DNA of 6,788 nucleotides, taken from assembly GCA_934667465.1 (NCBI GenBank), contig CAKUMG010000314.1:1-6788 (forward strand), given 5' to 3'. The position numbers and the translations under genes were made by a program. This DNA comes from an uncultured Actinoplanes sp. GTDB lineage: Bacteria > Actinomycetota > Actinomycetes > Mycobacteriales > Micromonosporaceae. Below, piece by piece: positions 1 to 5,328 of the stretch. A model generated the notes under the pieces. The model worked only from the letters and a program-made list of their open reading frames with translations, had not been told where the DNA came from and searched no databases. How positions within the stretch are numbered: position 1 is the first letter of the stretch; each line of letters begins with the position of its first letter.

Positions 1-219
1 CCTGACCCTGTGAAGGAAGGAATAAGGTTCCTGTTCTGGTGCTTGGACACTGACTGCAATGAAAAGTATGACCCTAGTACAACAGACATCACAAAGGTGA
101 CTGAGCTTTATGCAGCATGGAATACTGTGACTGTGACCTTTGATGGAAATGAAGGAACACCTACAAGGCAAACAAAAAATGTTGTGAACAGCCAAAGGCC
201 AAAACCAAGTCCAAATTGA
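1..219 (+). CDS. Partial Listeria-Bacteroides-type repeat protein fragment, foreign-looking, open at left edge
   Basis: The frame is open from base 1 to a TGA at 217-219 and encodes about 72 residues. It matches the pattern of the Listeria-Bacteroides repeat (Flg_new family), a small beta-grasp-like unit of bacterial and some protist surface proteins: P-x-KEG-x-RF-x-x-W, then an acidic CLDTDC segment, ELYAAW, and the start of a next unit, TVTVTFDGNEGTPTRQTKNV. In the usual repeat the GW position reads G-W; here it is F-W. No signal peptide or anchor lies inside the window. Base composition and codons (AGG, ACA, AAT, AAA) are unlike everything right of ~320. The last residues, KPSPN, correspond to the linker before the next repeat, so the stop cuts a unit. 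I infer a fragment joined here by misassembly or, less likely, transfer. The source organism cannot be named. Confidence 0.6.
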   Translation, partial: PDPVKEGIRFLFWCLDTDCNEKYDPSTTDITKVTELYAAWNTVTVTFDGNEGTPTRQTKNVVNSQRPKPSPN

Positions 220-274
220 TTGGATCGCGCACCCATGATCAGGCATATGACAAACCAAATCAAAGCACCGATCA
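108..274 (-). CDS. Possible start of a small membrane protein; distal part probably spurious
   Basis: An ATG at 274-272 follows a strong Shine-Dalgarno on the minus strand (AAGGAGG about 8 bases upstream). The first residues, MIGALIWFVICLIMGARS, form one hydrophobic helix as in small bacterial one- or two-helix membrane proteins. The frame runs on for 55 codons to TAA at 108-110, but everything after roughly residue 16 is antisense to the repeat-protein frame (1-219), so only one of the two can be real over that stretch. A likely reading is that the N-terminal ~16 codons come from a genuine AT-richer gene cut at a join near 217-235 and that the rest is a fortuitous extension. Confidence is low because it is short and has no recognisable family. 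Confidence 0.2.
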
Positions 275-318
275 TACTTGTATGCCTCCTTTTTAAAGAA
301 CGGAAGGACACCTCTCCC
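217..318. other. AT-richer transition segment between foreign fragment and actinomycete DNA
   Basis: This stretch has intermediate composition. It contains three GATC sites (223-226, 237-240, 270-273), an A/T run with the minus-strand Shine-Dalgarno near 285-295, and no open frame shared with either side except the minus-strand ORF from 274. The switch to continuous high GC occurs at about 305-320. It is best read as one or two join points rather than as a regulatory region. Confidence 0.5.
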
Positions 319-363
319 CTATCGTGCCACCAGATGGACCAGAATGCCGCCGACGGTGAGCAT
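319..363 (-). pseudogene. Coupled 14-codon ORF, probably the stump of a truncated downstream gene
   Basis: The upstream gene ends TGA and an ATG overlaps it as TGATG (stop 365-363, ATG 363-361), a classic arrangement for translational coupling. The short product MLTVGGILVHLVAR is hydrophobic, like the beginning of a membrane protein, but a TAG at 321-319 ends it after 14 codons. The stop lies exactly where composition changes from GC-rich to AT-rich. I infer that the native partner gene continued and has been cut off by the join. A genuine 14-residue peptide cannot be excluded. Confidence 0.3.
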
Positions 364-863
364 CAGCGCACCGCCGCCGCGGCCGGGAACCACTGCAGCT
401 CGGGCAGGGGCTCGACGCTCGGCGCCAGCTCGAGATAGGCCAGGTGGCGCAGGAAGCTGCTGAACACCTCGGCGGCGTTGTTGGCCGCGGACGACGGGTG
501 CAGGCCGGCCCACAGGTCGCCCTGCTCGGCGGCCGGCTCGGCCTTGAGATAGCGGGACACCCGCTCGATGCCGTACTGCGCGACCGCCGCGTCGACCAGC
601 GCGCGCAGGTGGTTGCACGCGTGCGCGCCGCCGCCGAGCCCGCCGCACGGCCGGTTGTTGTTGGTGTGGCAGCTCAGCCCGTGCTCGCCCGCGGTGATCG
701 ACGAGACGTAGACGCGCTCGACGTCCGACCCGCTCGACACGACACCCTGCAGCCGGCCCTCGGCCAGCTCCACGAACGGCACCTTCGCCAGCTTGCGCGC
801 CTTGACGGGCGCGATGACGGGCACTGCGCTGCGTCGCTCGTACGCGACGCCCTCGCTTGTCAC
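363..863 (-). CDS. Hypothetical protein with SWIM-like Cys/His cluster
   Basis: This encodes 166 residues of unknown function. The start chosen is the second of two tandem GTG codons (863-861), because AGAGGAGGT lies just upstream at suitable spacing and the longer frame to 1172 would run antisense through the lipoprotein gene. The centre (residues 50-98) holds VERVYVSSITAGEHG, then C65-H66, C73, and a GGGAHACNHLRALVDAAV segment with H81, C83 and H85. The C-x-H-L-x-A-L ending followed by a helix resembles the second half of a SWIM zinc finger (CxC...CxH), but the first half is C-H...C rather than CxC, so a variant metal site is an inference. The C-terminal part is helical with a conserved-looking AEVFSSFLRHLAYLEL. 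There is no signal peptide or TM. It is followed by a coupled, apparently truncated ORF. Confidence 0.8.
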   Translation of the reverse strand: MTSEGVAYERRSAVPVIAPVKARKLAKVPFVELAEGRLQGVVSSGSDVERVYVSSITAGEHGLSCHTNNNRPCGGLGGGAHACNHLRALVDAAVAQYGIERVSRYLKAEPAAEQGDLWAGLHPSSAANNAAEVFSSFLRHLAYLELAPSVEPLPELQWFPAAAAVR

Positions 864-885
864 CACAGACCTCCTCTGAACCTGT

Positions 886-914
886 GGCGTAGTTGTAGCG
901 GAGGGGTGCGACAA
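886..914 (-). promoter_or_regulatory. Weak promoter candidate for the SWIM-like gene
   Basis: Minus-strand TTGTCG (914-909) and TACGCC (891-886) are separated by 17 bases and lie about 23 bases upstream of the GTG start. The -35 is a fair actinobacterial match and the -10 lacks the final T. It sits in the 146-bp divergent gap shared with the lipoprotein gene. Confidence 0.25.
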
Positions 915-994
915 AAAATCGCGGCGGGTCCGGCTGCCGCCCGTCCGGCCCGTGCCCGCGCCGATCGGGATGGCCGCGCCGGGCGCCCTGCCTC

Positions 995-1000
995 TAAGCT
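995..1000 (+). promoter_or_regulatory. -10-like TAAGCT just upstream of the lipoprotein start (possible leaderless transcript)
   Basis: TAAGCT fits the actinobacterial -10 pattern TANNNT and ends only 9 bases before the GTG at 1010. No purine-rich ribosome binding site lies in between. Together these suggest transcription starting at or within a few bases of the start codon. No clear -35 is visible near 972-977. Confidence 0.35.
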
Positions 1001-1009
1001 CTCGGCCTT

Positions 1010-1642
1010 GTGAGATCAGTAGCCGCTGTCGCGTTCCTCCTTCTCCTCGCCGGGTGCGCCGCCGAGGACCCGGCCCCGCCGGCCGCACCCGCGCCCGCGT
1101 CACCGGCGGAGGAAGCACCGCCGGCCGTGGTGCTGGGTGCCGCCGGCAGTGCGTGCGAACTTCCGGTGACATTCGGGCTGGTGGAGGACTGGAAGCCGGC
1201 GGCGGTCGAGCTCGACGGGCTCGGGGAGCTGGCCGACCTGTACCGCAACGGGCCGTTCGAGGTGGTCTGCGAGATCGACGCCAAGCCGGCCGGCGACATC
1301 GGCTTCCTGCGGGTCCACGTCGCGCCGGGCCGGAAGGGCAGCCCGCGCAGCCACCTCGAGACGTTCATCGCCGGCGAGGCGCCCGACGCGCGCAAGGCGG
1401 GCAACTTCGAGGTGACGAAGACCGAATTCGCCGACGTGACCCTCGGCGGGCAAGCGGCGGCCGAGGTGACCTACGAGACGTACAACAAGTCGATGGAGCA
1501 CGAGAGCAAATACTCGGCCTTCGCCGTGAACACCCCCGCGGGCGCCGTCGTGGTGAAGCTCTCGCCGTTCGGGGCGGACGAGCACGACAACACGCTGCCC
1601 GCTTTCGACCTCGCCAAGCGGACGCTCACCCTGGCGGGCTGA
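1010..1642 (+). CDS. Putative lipoprotein, function unknown
   Basis: This encodes 210 residues, start GTG at 1010. Residues 1-16 (MRSVAAVAFLLLLAGC) form a short lipoprotein signal peptide with lipobox LAGC, so Cys16 would be lipidated and the protein held on the outer face of the membrane. Residues 17-45 are an Ala/Pro/Glu-rich tether. The rest is a single soluble domain starting at SACELPVTF with two further Cys (GSACELP and EVVCEID) that could form a disulfide. It contains FLRVHVAPG, an AAEVTYETYNKS strand, and ends DLAKRTLTLAG. The size and strand-rich pattern are reminiscent of LpqN/LpqT-like actinobacterial lipoproteins, but I cannot assign it to that family. It is divergent from the SWIM-like gene and overlaps the 3' end of the SRPBCC gene by 17 bp. 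Confidence 0.85.
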   Translation: MRSVAAVAFLLLLAGCAAEDPAPPAAPAPASPAEEAPPAVVLGAAGSACELPVTFGLVEDWKPAAVELDGLGELADLYRNGPFEVVCEIDAKPAGDIGFLRVHVAPGRKGSPRSHLETFIAGEAPDARKAGNFEVTKTEFADVTLGGQAAAEVTYETYNKSMEHESKYSAFAVNTPAGAVVVKLSPFGADEHDNTLPAFDLAKRTLTLAG

Positions 1643-2108
1643 CCGGCCCGCCGCCGCCTTCCGCGAGCCGATTGACGTGCTGGGCCCGCCGCGTCAGCAG
1701 CTGCCGCAGGTAGGGTGCGAGGACGAACCGGGTGACGACCGCGCCGAGCGGGCCGAGCGGGGCGGTGATCGCCATGCGGTCCGTCATCCGCGTACGGGAA
1801 TCGCCCGTCCGTGCGAAATGGTGCTCGTGACGCATCGCGCGGAAGGGGCCGCGGGTCTGCTCGTCGACGAAGAGCCGGGGCCTGTCGTACGCGGTGATGC
1901 GGCTCGTCATCCGCCACGTGACCCCGAAGTGGCGGGCCCGGAACGTGACCTCGTCGCCGGCGGCGAGGGCCCGGCGGCCGGTGCTCGTCGCGGCGGTCTC
2001 GCCGCTGCCCGGCAGGGACGCCGCGTGCACGTCCATGTCGAGCTCGAGGTCGAAGACGGTCTCCGGCGCCGCCCCGATGTCGGTCACCACCTCGATGATC
2101 AAGGACAT
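1626..2108 (-). CDS. SRPBCC-family (polyketide cyclase/START-like) protein
   Basis: This encodes 160 residues, start ATG at 2108. The N-terminus SLIIEVVTDIGAAPETVFDLELDMDVHAAS is the typical first strand and helix of SRPBCC proteins (opening strand, then AppE-x-VFDL). The middle has paired strands (GDEVTFRARHFGVTWRMTSRITAYDRPRLFVDEQTRGPFRAMRHEHHF) forming the sheet around a ligand cavity. The long C-terminal helix is FVLAPYLRQLLTRRAQHVNRLAE. Members bind or modify hydrophobic ligands; the ligand here cannot be read. It is cytoplasmic, with no signal peptide. No ribosome binding site precedes the ATG, and a TANNNT box ends 6 bases before it, so the message may be leaderless. The last 17 bp overlap the converging lipoprotein gene. 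Confidence 0.85.
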   Translation of the reverse strand: MSLIIEVVTDIGAAPETVFDLELDMDVHAASLPGSGETAATSTGRRALAAGDEVTFRARHFGVTWRMTSRITAYDRPRLFVDEQTRGPFRAMRHEHHFARTGDSRTRMTDRMAITAPLGPLGAVVTRFVLAPYLRQLLTRRAQHVNRLAEGGGGPVSPPG

Positions 2109-2114
2109 GTGCCC

Positions 2115-2143
2115 AGCGTACGGCGGCCGGCAGCGCGCGTGAC
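2115..2143 (-). promoter_or_regulatory. Promoter candidate for the SRPBCC gene, leaderless geometry
   Basis: Minus-strand TACGCT (2120-2115) fits a TANNNT -10 and is followed by 6 bases and then the ATG. GTCACG (2143-2138) lies 17 bases upstream as a weak -35. The 17-base spacer contains one arm of the hairpin at 2121-2157. Confidence 0.4.
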
Positions 2144-2157
2144 GCCGCCGGCCGCCG
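2121..2157 (-). terminator. 11-bp perfect GC hairpin after the pectate lyase gene
   Basis: CGGCGGCCGGC (2121-2131) is exactly complementary to GCCGGCCGCCG (2147-2157) across a 15-base loop, with three more pairs possible after one mismatch. It starts 7 bases beyond the pectate lyase stop. There is no U-run, as is common for actinomycete terminators. It overlaps the candidate promoter of the next gene. Confidence 0.55.
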
Positions 2158-2163
2158 CGGTGC

Positions 2164-3750
2164 TCAGGACGCGTACGTCTCGAACTCGGCGATCTTCGGC
2201 GTGCCGGCGGAGCTGGTGACCTCGAAGGTGAGCTTCGTCAGCCTGGTGGCCGGGATACTGATGACCCCCGCGCCGGTGCCCGACTTCAGGACCGCGCCGG
2301 TGGTGCCGTCGAGGATCCGGTAGTTTCCGATCGACGAGCCGGCCGCCTCACGGATATTGATCTTCGAGACCGTGGTGGCGGCACTCCACTTGATCGAGAT
2401 GTCACCGGTGGCGCCGGCCGGCGACCAGAAGGTGCCCGCCTTGCCGTCGCGGACGTTGCCGTAGCTGGTGCCCGCGGCCCGGCTCGAACCGTCGGCACCC
2501 GCGCCGATGCTCAGGTTGGTGCCGCTCGGCGCGCCCGGGGTGGCGGTCGGGGCGGCCGTCGGAGCGGTGGTCGGCGCCATCGTCGGCCGTGTCGTGGGAA
2601 CCACGGTCGGCGCCGTCGTCGGGGCGGTCGTCGGATTCGTGCTCACGGAGCACGTACCGGTGGAGGTTTGCAGGTTCTTGCCCGCACCCGCGGTCTGGCC
2701 GACGATCGACGGCACGCAGGACGCGGCGTCCGCGGTGAACGCGTAGGGCACCGCGACGGTCGTGGTGGAGGCCATCGACGGTCCGGCGGGCTTGTACTCG
2801 GAGCCGGTCTTGGACCAGGTCACGTTGTCGAGCACGTTGCCCGAGGTCTGCCAGGAACCGGCCGCGGCGGTGTAGAAGGTGCCGAGCACGTCCTTCGAGT
2901 CCTCGAAGTAGTTGCTGTCGACCTTGGCCTTGGCGCCGGCACGCGAGTTGATGCCGGACTCGTTGAGCTTGAGGTAGTGATTGTTGAACATGTGCGCGAC
3001 CCCGCCGCGCAACAGCGGCGTACGGGAGTCGATGTTCTCGTATTTGTTGTGGTGGTAGGTGATGAAGCTGTTGCCGGTGTCGGTCTCGCTCGACCCGACC
3101 AGGCCGCCGCGGCCGGAGTTCTTGAGCGTGCTGTAGGACAGCGTCACGTACTGGACGTCGTCCTTCATGTCGAACAGGCCGTCGAAGCCCTCCGACTCGC
3201 CGCCCGACGCCTCGAGGCTGACGTGGTCGACCCAGACGTTGCGGACCGTGCTCTCCATGCCGATCGCGTCGCCGCCGTTGGAGAGCGGCGAGCCCGACTT
3301 CTTGACGTTCCGGACGGTGACGTTGCGCACGACGATGTTGCGGGCGTCGCGGATGTGGATGCCGAGCTGGTCGAAGACCGCGCCGCTGCCGACCCCGAGG
3401 ATCGTGACGTTGCTGACCTCCTTCAGCTCGATCCGGTCGGCTGCGGTGTTGCAGCTCGGGCCGGACACCTTGGTGGTGTTCGCGTGGTTGATCGTGCCCT
3501 GCACCTCGATGGTGATCGGGGTGTCGCCGGCCGCCCGGTTGCACAGCGCCGCGTGGATCTGCGTGCCGGTGGTCGCCCGGACAGTCGTGCCGCCCGCGCC
3601 GCCGGTCGTGCCGCCGTTGGCGCTCGCGAAGCCGGTGGCGATGTTGGTCGCGGCCGACGCGTCCTGCTGGGGGAGCCCGAAGGCGACCGCCGCGGCCACG
3701 CCCGCCACGCCGGCGACGGCACCGGCTCGCAGTACGACTGCTCGTCTCAT
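2164..3750 (-). CDS. Secreted pectate lyase (polysaccharide lyase family 1) with C-terminal discoidin-like module
   Basis: This encodes 528 residues from ATG 3750; a GTG at 3759 in the same frame is an alternative start. Signal peptide: MRRAVVLRAGAVAGVAG... with likely cleavage after ASA (33), so it is exported. Residues ~34-369 are a right-handed beta-helix lyase that cleaves pectate by beta-elimination with calcium. Visible family marks are WVDH (173-176), DGLFD with D190/D194 and D161 as probable calcium ligands, and RTPLLR with R243/R248 as probable catalytic and substrate arginines. The position usually Lys before L-x-G appears to be R214. Four Cys (70, 100, 345, 367) could form two disulfides. 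Residues 371-410 are a Pro/Thr linker. Residues 411-528 (NLSIGAG...DGKAGTFWSP...FETYAS) resemble an F5/8-type-C/discoidin carbohydrate-binding module. It has its own upstream region and no CebR-type box. Confidence 0.93.
   Translation of the reverse strand: MRRAVVLRAGAVAGVAGVAAAVAFGLPQQDASAATNIATGFASANGGTTGGAGGTTVRATTGTQIHAALCNRAAGDTPITIEVQGTINHANTTKVSGPSCNTAADRIELKEVSNVTILGVGSGAVFDQLGIHIRDARNIVVRNVTVRNVKKSGSPLSNGGDAIGMESTVRNVWVDHVSLEASGGESEGFDGLFDMKDDVQYVTLSYSTLKNSGRGGLVGSSETDTGNSFITYHHNKYENIDSRTPLLRGGVAHMFNNHYLKLNESGINSRAGAKAKVDSNYFEDSKDVLGTFYTAAAGSWQTSGNVLDNVTWSKTGSEYKPAGPSMASTTTVAVPYAFTADAASCVPSIVGQTAGAGKNLQTSTGTCSVSTNPTTAPTTAPTVVPTTRPTMAPTTAPTAAPTATPGAPSGTNLSIGAGADGSSRAAGTSYGNVRDGKAGTFWSPAGATGDISIKWSAATTVSKINIREAAGSSIGNYRILDGTTGAVLKSGTGAGVISIPATRLTKLTFEVTSSAGTPKIAEFETYAS
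2521..2640 (-). repeat. Degenerate repeat encoding the Pro/Thr linker of the pectate lyase
   Basis: This encodes residues 371-410, with the unit APTTAPT / APTVVPTT repeated imperfectly. It joins the catalytic domain to the discoidin-like module as a flexible, possibly glycosylated spacer. At DNA level it is a run of near-identical GGTCGGNGCNGTCGTC-type words. Confidence 0.8.
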
Positions 3751-3787
3751 TCGATTCACCTGTTCCTCTGACGTGCCAAGGGTGGAG

Positions 3788-3800
3788 CACCTCAGAGGTG
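3788..3800. promoter_or_regulatory. 13-bp palindrome upstream of the pectate lyase
   Basis: CACCTC-A-GAGGTG is a perfect inverted repeat with a one-base centre, 38 bases upstream of the pectate lyase ATG. It could be an operator or a small 5'-leader hairpin. I recognise no known regulator for it, and no convincing -10/-35 pair is visible nearby. Confidence 0.3.
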
Positions 3801-3885
3801 GGCACGCGGCGTGGATCGGTTGCTCCGGCACGGCTATGAAGAAATTCACCGGGGTACGGGGCAACGCCCGGCCGTTCTCCGGCCA

Positions 3886-4016
3886 CCGCGCGCCCGGCGC
3901 GTCGTCAGACCCCGGCGGGCCGCGCGCCCGTCCTCAGAACCCGGCGGGCCGCGCGCCCGTTGTCGTCAGACCCCGGCGGGCCGCGCGCCCGTTGTCGTCA
4001 GACCCCGGCGGCCGCG
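3886..4016. repeat. 32-bp GC-rich tandem repeat array at the 3' end of the one-TM gene
   Basis: The word TCAGA(C/A)CCCGGCGG starts at 3905, 3934, 3966 and 3998, giving periods of 29, 32 and 32 bp. A partial unit lies at 3886-3904. Each full unit contains CGGGC-CGCGC-GCCCG, a 5-bp stem with a 5-base loop (3916-3930, 3945-3959, 3977-3991). The copy at 3998 contains the stop codon and last codons of the neighbouring gene, so the units look like duplicates of that gene end. The 32-bp period is not a multiple of three and the array is non-coding. It occupies most of the 247-bp gap before the pectate lyase, whose start and 13-bp palindrome lie to its left. Confidence 0.85.
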
Positions 4017-4549
4017 TCGTAGCGGCGGCGCAGGTCGGCCAGTTCGTCGTCGGCCAGCGCCTCCTTCTGCGCCACGTCGGCGTACTCGGGCGGGAACATC
4101 TGCCGCAGCCGGTCCACGAACCTGACGTTCTCGGTCGCCTCGACCACCTGGATGCCGGGCGGCTCGACGGCCATGTCGACGATCACCGGACCGGCCAGCT
4201 TCACCGCGATGTCCCACGGGCGCTTCTGCTCGGCGAGCCCGCAGAAGTGGTAGCCGTAGACCGTCCGCACGTCGGCCAGCTCGGTGGCACCGGCCGGCTC
4301 GTGACCGTAGACCCGGACGCCGCAGACCACCGGCACCGGCCCCGCATCGGCCTGCAGAGCGGCGTGGCCGGCGTGGTTGTGCTGCTCGGGGTCCTGCTGT
4401 TCGAGCGTGGTGCGCAGCCGCGTCGCGATCTGCTCCTCCAGGCTCACCGGCTTGGCCTCGGGCCCGCTCGTGCCGGCCAGGACGACCGCACCGGCCGTCA
4501 CGGCGAGGATCACCACCACCCACAGGTAGCGGTTGTGGAGCCACTTCAT
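3998..4549 (-). CDS. Hypothetical protein with one N-terminal membrane segment
   Basis: This encodes 183 residues, start ATG 4549 preceded by GAGGGGAA at 8-10 bases. Residues 9-25 (LWVVVILAVTAGAVVLA) are a single hydrophobic segment after a short basic MKWLHNRY, so it is a membrane-anchored protein with its bulk outside, or a secreted protein lacking a clear cleavage site. The outer part has a Glu/Gln-rich helix (SLEEQIATRLRTTLEQQDPEQHNH), then VVCGVRVYG and YGYHFCGL, whose two Cys may pair. A VRFVDRLRQMFPPEY...LADLRRRYD helical tail follows. I recognise no family. It lies 87 bp downstream of the LPMO gene on the same strand but behind a strong hairpin, so co-expression is uncertain. Its 3' end is the template of the 32-bp tandem array. 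Confidence 0.75.
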   Translation of the reverse strand: MKWLHNRYLWVVVILAVTAGAVVLAGTSGPEAKPVSLEEQIATRLRTTLEQQDPEQHNHAGHAALQADAGPVPVVCGVRVYGHEPAGATELADVRTVYGYHFCGLAEQKRPWDIAVKLAGPVIVDMAVEPPGIQVVEATENVRFVDRLRQMFPPEYADVAQKEALADDELADLRRRYDAAAGV

Positions 4550-4584
4550 GGTCGCTTTCCCCTCGTCAGGTTCCGCGTCGGTTG

Positions 4585-4619
4585 CCGGCCCAGGACGCCC
4601 GCCTGCTGTCCTGGGCCGG
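4585..4619 (-). terminator. 12-bp perfect hairpin downstream of the LPMO gene
   Basis: CCGGCCCAGGAC (4585-4596) pairs exactly with GTCCTGGGCCGG (4608-4619) over an 11-base loop, beginning 17 bases after the LPMO stop codon. There is no U-run. Strong GC hairpins of this kind terminate or stabilise 3' ends in actinomycetes. Confidence 0.75.
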
Positions 4620-4636
4620 GGTGGCGCCTGTCAGGA

Positions 4637-5296
4637 TCAGGTGAAGTTCACGTCGCTGCACCACATGTAGGCCTGGTCCAGGTGCGAGGCCTGCCAGATG
4701 ACGAAGAGGATGTGGTGCCCGGTGTAACCGGACGTGTTGACGTTGAACGAGATGTTCTGCGCCGGGGCGTACTTACCGGTCTGCGTGATGTAGTCGAGGT
4801 TGCCCCAGCCGAGGCTCTGGGTGGCCGGGTTGAACCCCTGCTTGCTCACGTAGACCTTGAAGTAGTCGGCACCGTGGCTCGCCTGGTCGTACAGCTGGAC
4901 GGTGAAGTTGCGGGAGACGTTGGTCTTCCGCCAGTTGCCCGGCTGGTTCAGGCTGTTGTTCCGGGTCAGACCGTTGCTGCACAGCTGGCCGTCGGGGGTC
5001 TTGGCCTGGAACTGAGCGCCGAGACCGTCCCGGAGCGCGCTCATCCAGTTCCACATCGTGTCCGGGTTGGTCTGGAACGCGTTCCAGCACTGCGGGTCCT
5101 GCTGCTGCATGGCCGGGTTCATGTGCTGACTGCCCCAGCTCTGCCAGCACTGATAGGCACGGCTCGCCGGGTTGACGATGGTGCCGTGTGCCTGCGCCGC
5201 CCCGGACCAGGGCAGCAGGCTCGCGACCAGCGCCGCCAGCACGACCAGCACCTGCACCGGCCGGCGGACGGATCTTTCGGACTGACGTGTACGCAC
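4637..5296 (-). CDS. Secreted AA10 lytic polysaccharide monooxygenase, single domain
   Basis: This encodes 219 residues, start GTG 5296 with GGAGG 7 bases upstream. Residues 1-36 are a signal peptide ending AQA; cleavage exposes His37 (HGTIVNPASRAYQCW) as the N-terminal copper ligand of the histidine brace. The second His is probably H141 in ASHGADYFKVYVSKQG. The family ending FVIWQASHLDQAYMWCSDVNF is present, with Tyr210 aligning by eye with the usual axial Phe. Cys50, 70, 106 and 213 allow two disulfides. These copper enzymes oxidatively cut crystalline chitin or cellulose outside the cell. The mature chain (183 residues) is the catalytic domain only, with no binding module. It resembles the small Streptomyces AA10 proteins, several of which act on chitin, whereas its operator points to cellulose; the substrate is therefore open. 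Confidence 0.95.
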   Translation of the reverse strand: MRTRQSERSVRRPVQVLVVLAALVASLLPWSGAAQAHGTIVNPASRAYQCWQSWGSQHMNPAMQQQDPQCWNAFQTNPDTMWNWMSALRDGLGAQFQAKTPDGQLCSNGLTRNNSLNQPGNWRKTNVSRNFTVQLYDQASHGADYFKVYVSKQGFNPATQSLGWGNLDYITQTGKYAPAQNISFNVNTSGYTGHHILFVIWQASHLDQAYMWCSDVNFT

Positions 5297-5303
5297 GGGT
5301 GGT

Positions 5304-5308
5304 CCTCC
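5304..5308 (-). promoter_or_regulatory. Ribosome binding site deciding the LPMO GTG start
   Basis: Minus-strand GGAGG lies 7 bases before the GTG at 5296. No ATG lies nearby in frame, and the next residues form a proper signal peptide, so this site fixes the start. Confidence 0.75.
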
Positions 5309-5328
5309 GTTCCTCGACGTTTCTCACG

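Noticed and set aside
864..1172. N-terminal extension of the SWIM-like gene to 1172
   Set aside because: It would overlap the divergent lipoprotein gene head-on, is Arg/Pro-rich low-complexity sequence, and a good ribosome binding site marks the GTG at 863.
2560..2640. CRISPR-like regular repetition
   Set aside because: It is the codon repetition of the Pro/Thr linker inside an open gene, with no spacers.
3751..3864. Longer start of the pectate lyase (566 aa)
   Set aside because: The extra 38 residues precede a complete signal peptide, and ribosome-binding-like sequence lies right before 3750-3759.
3886..4016. Tandem array as a CRISPR or attachment site
   Set aside because: Units are directly adjacent with no unique spacers, and no integrase or cas gene is present in the window.
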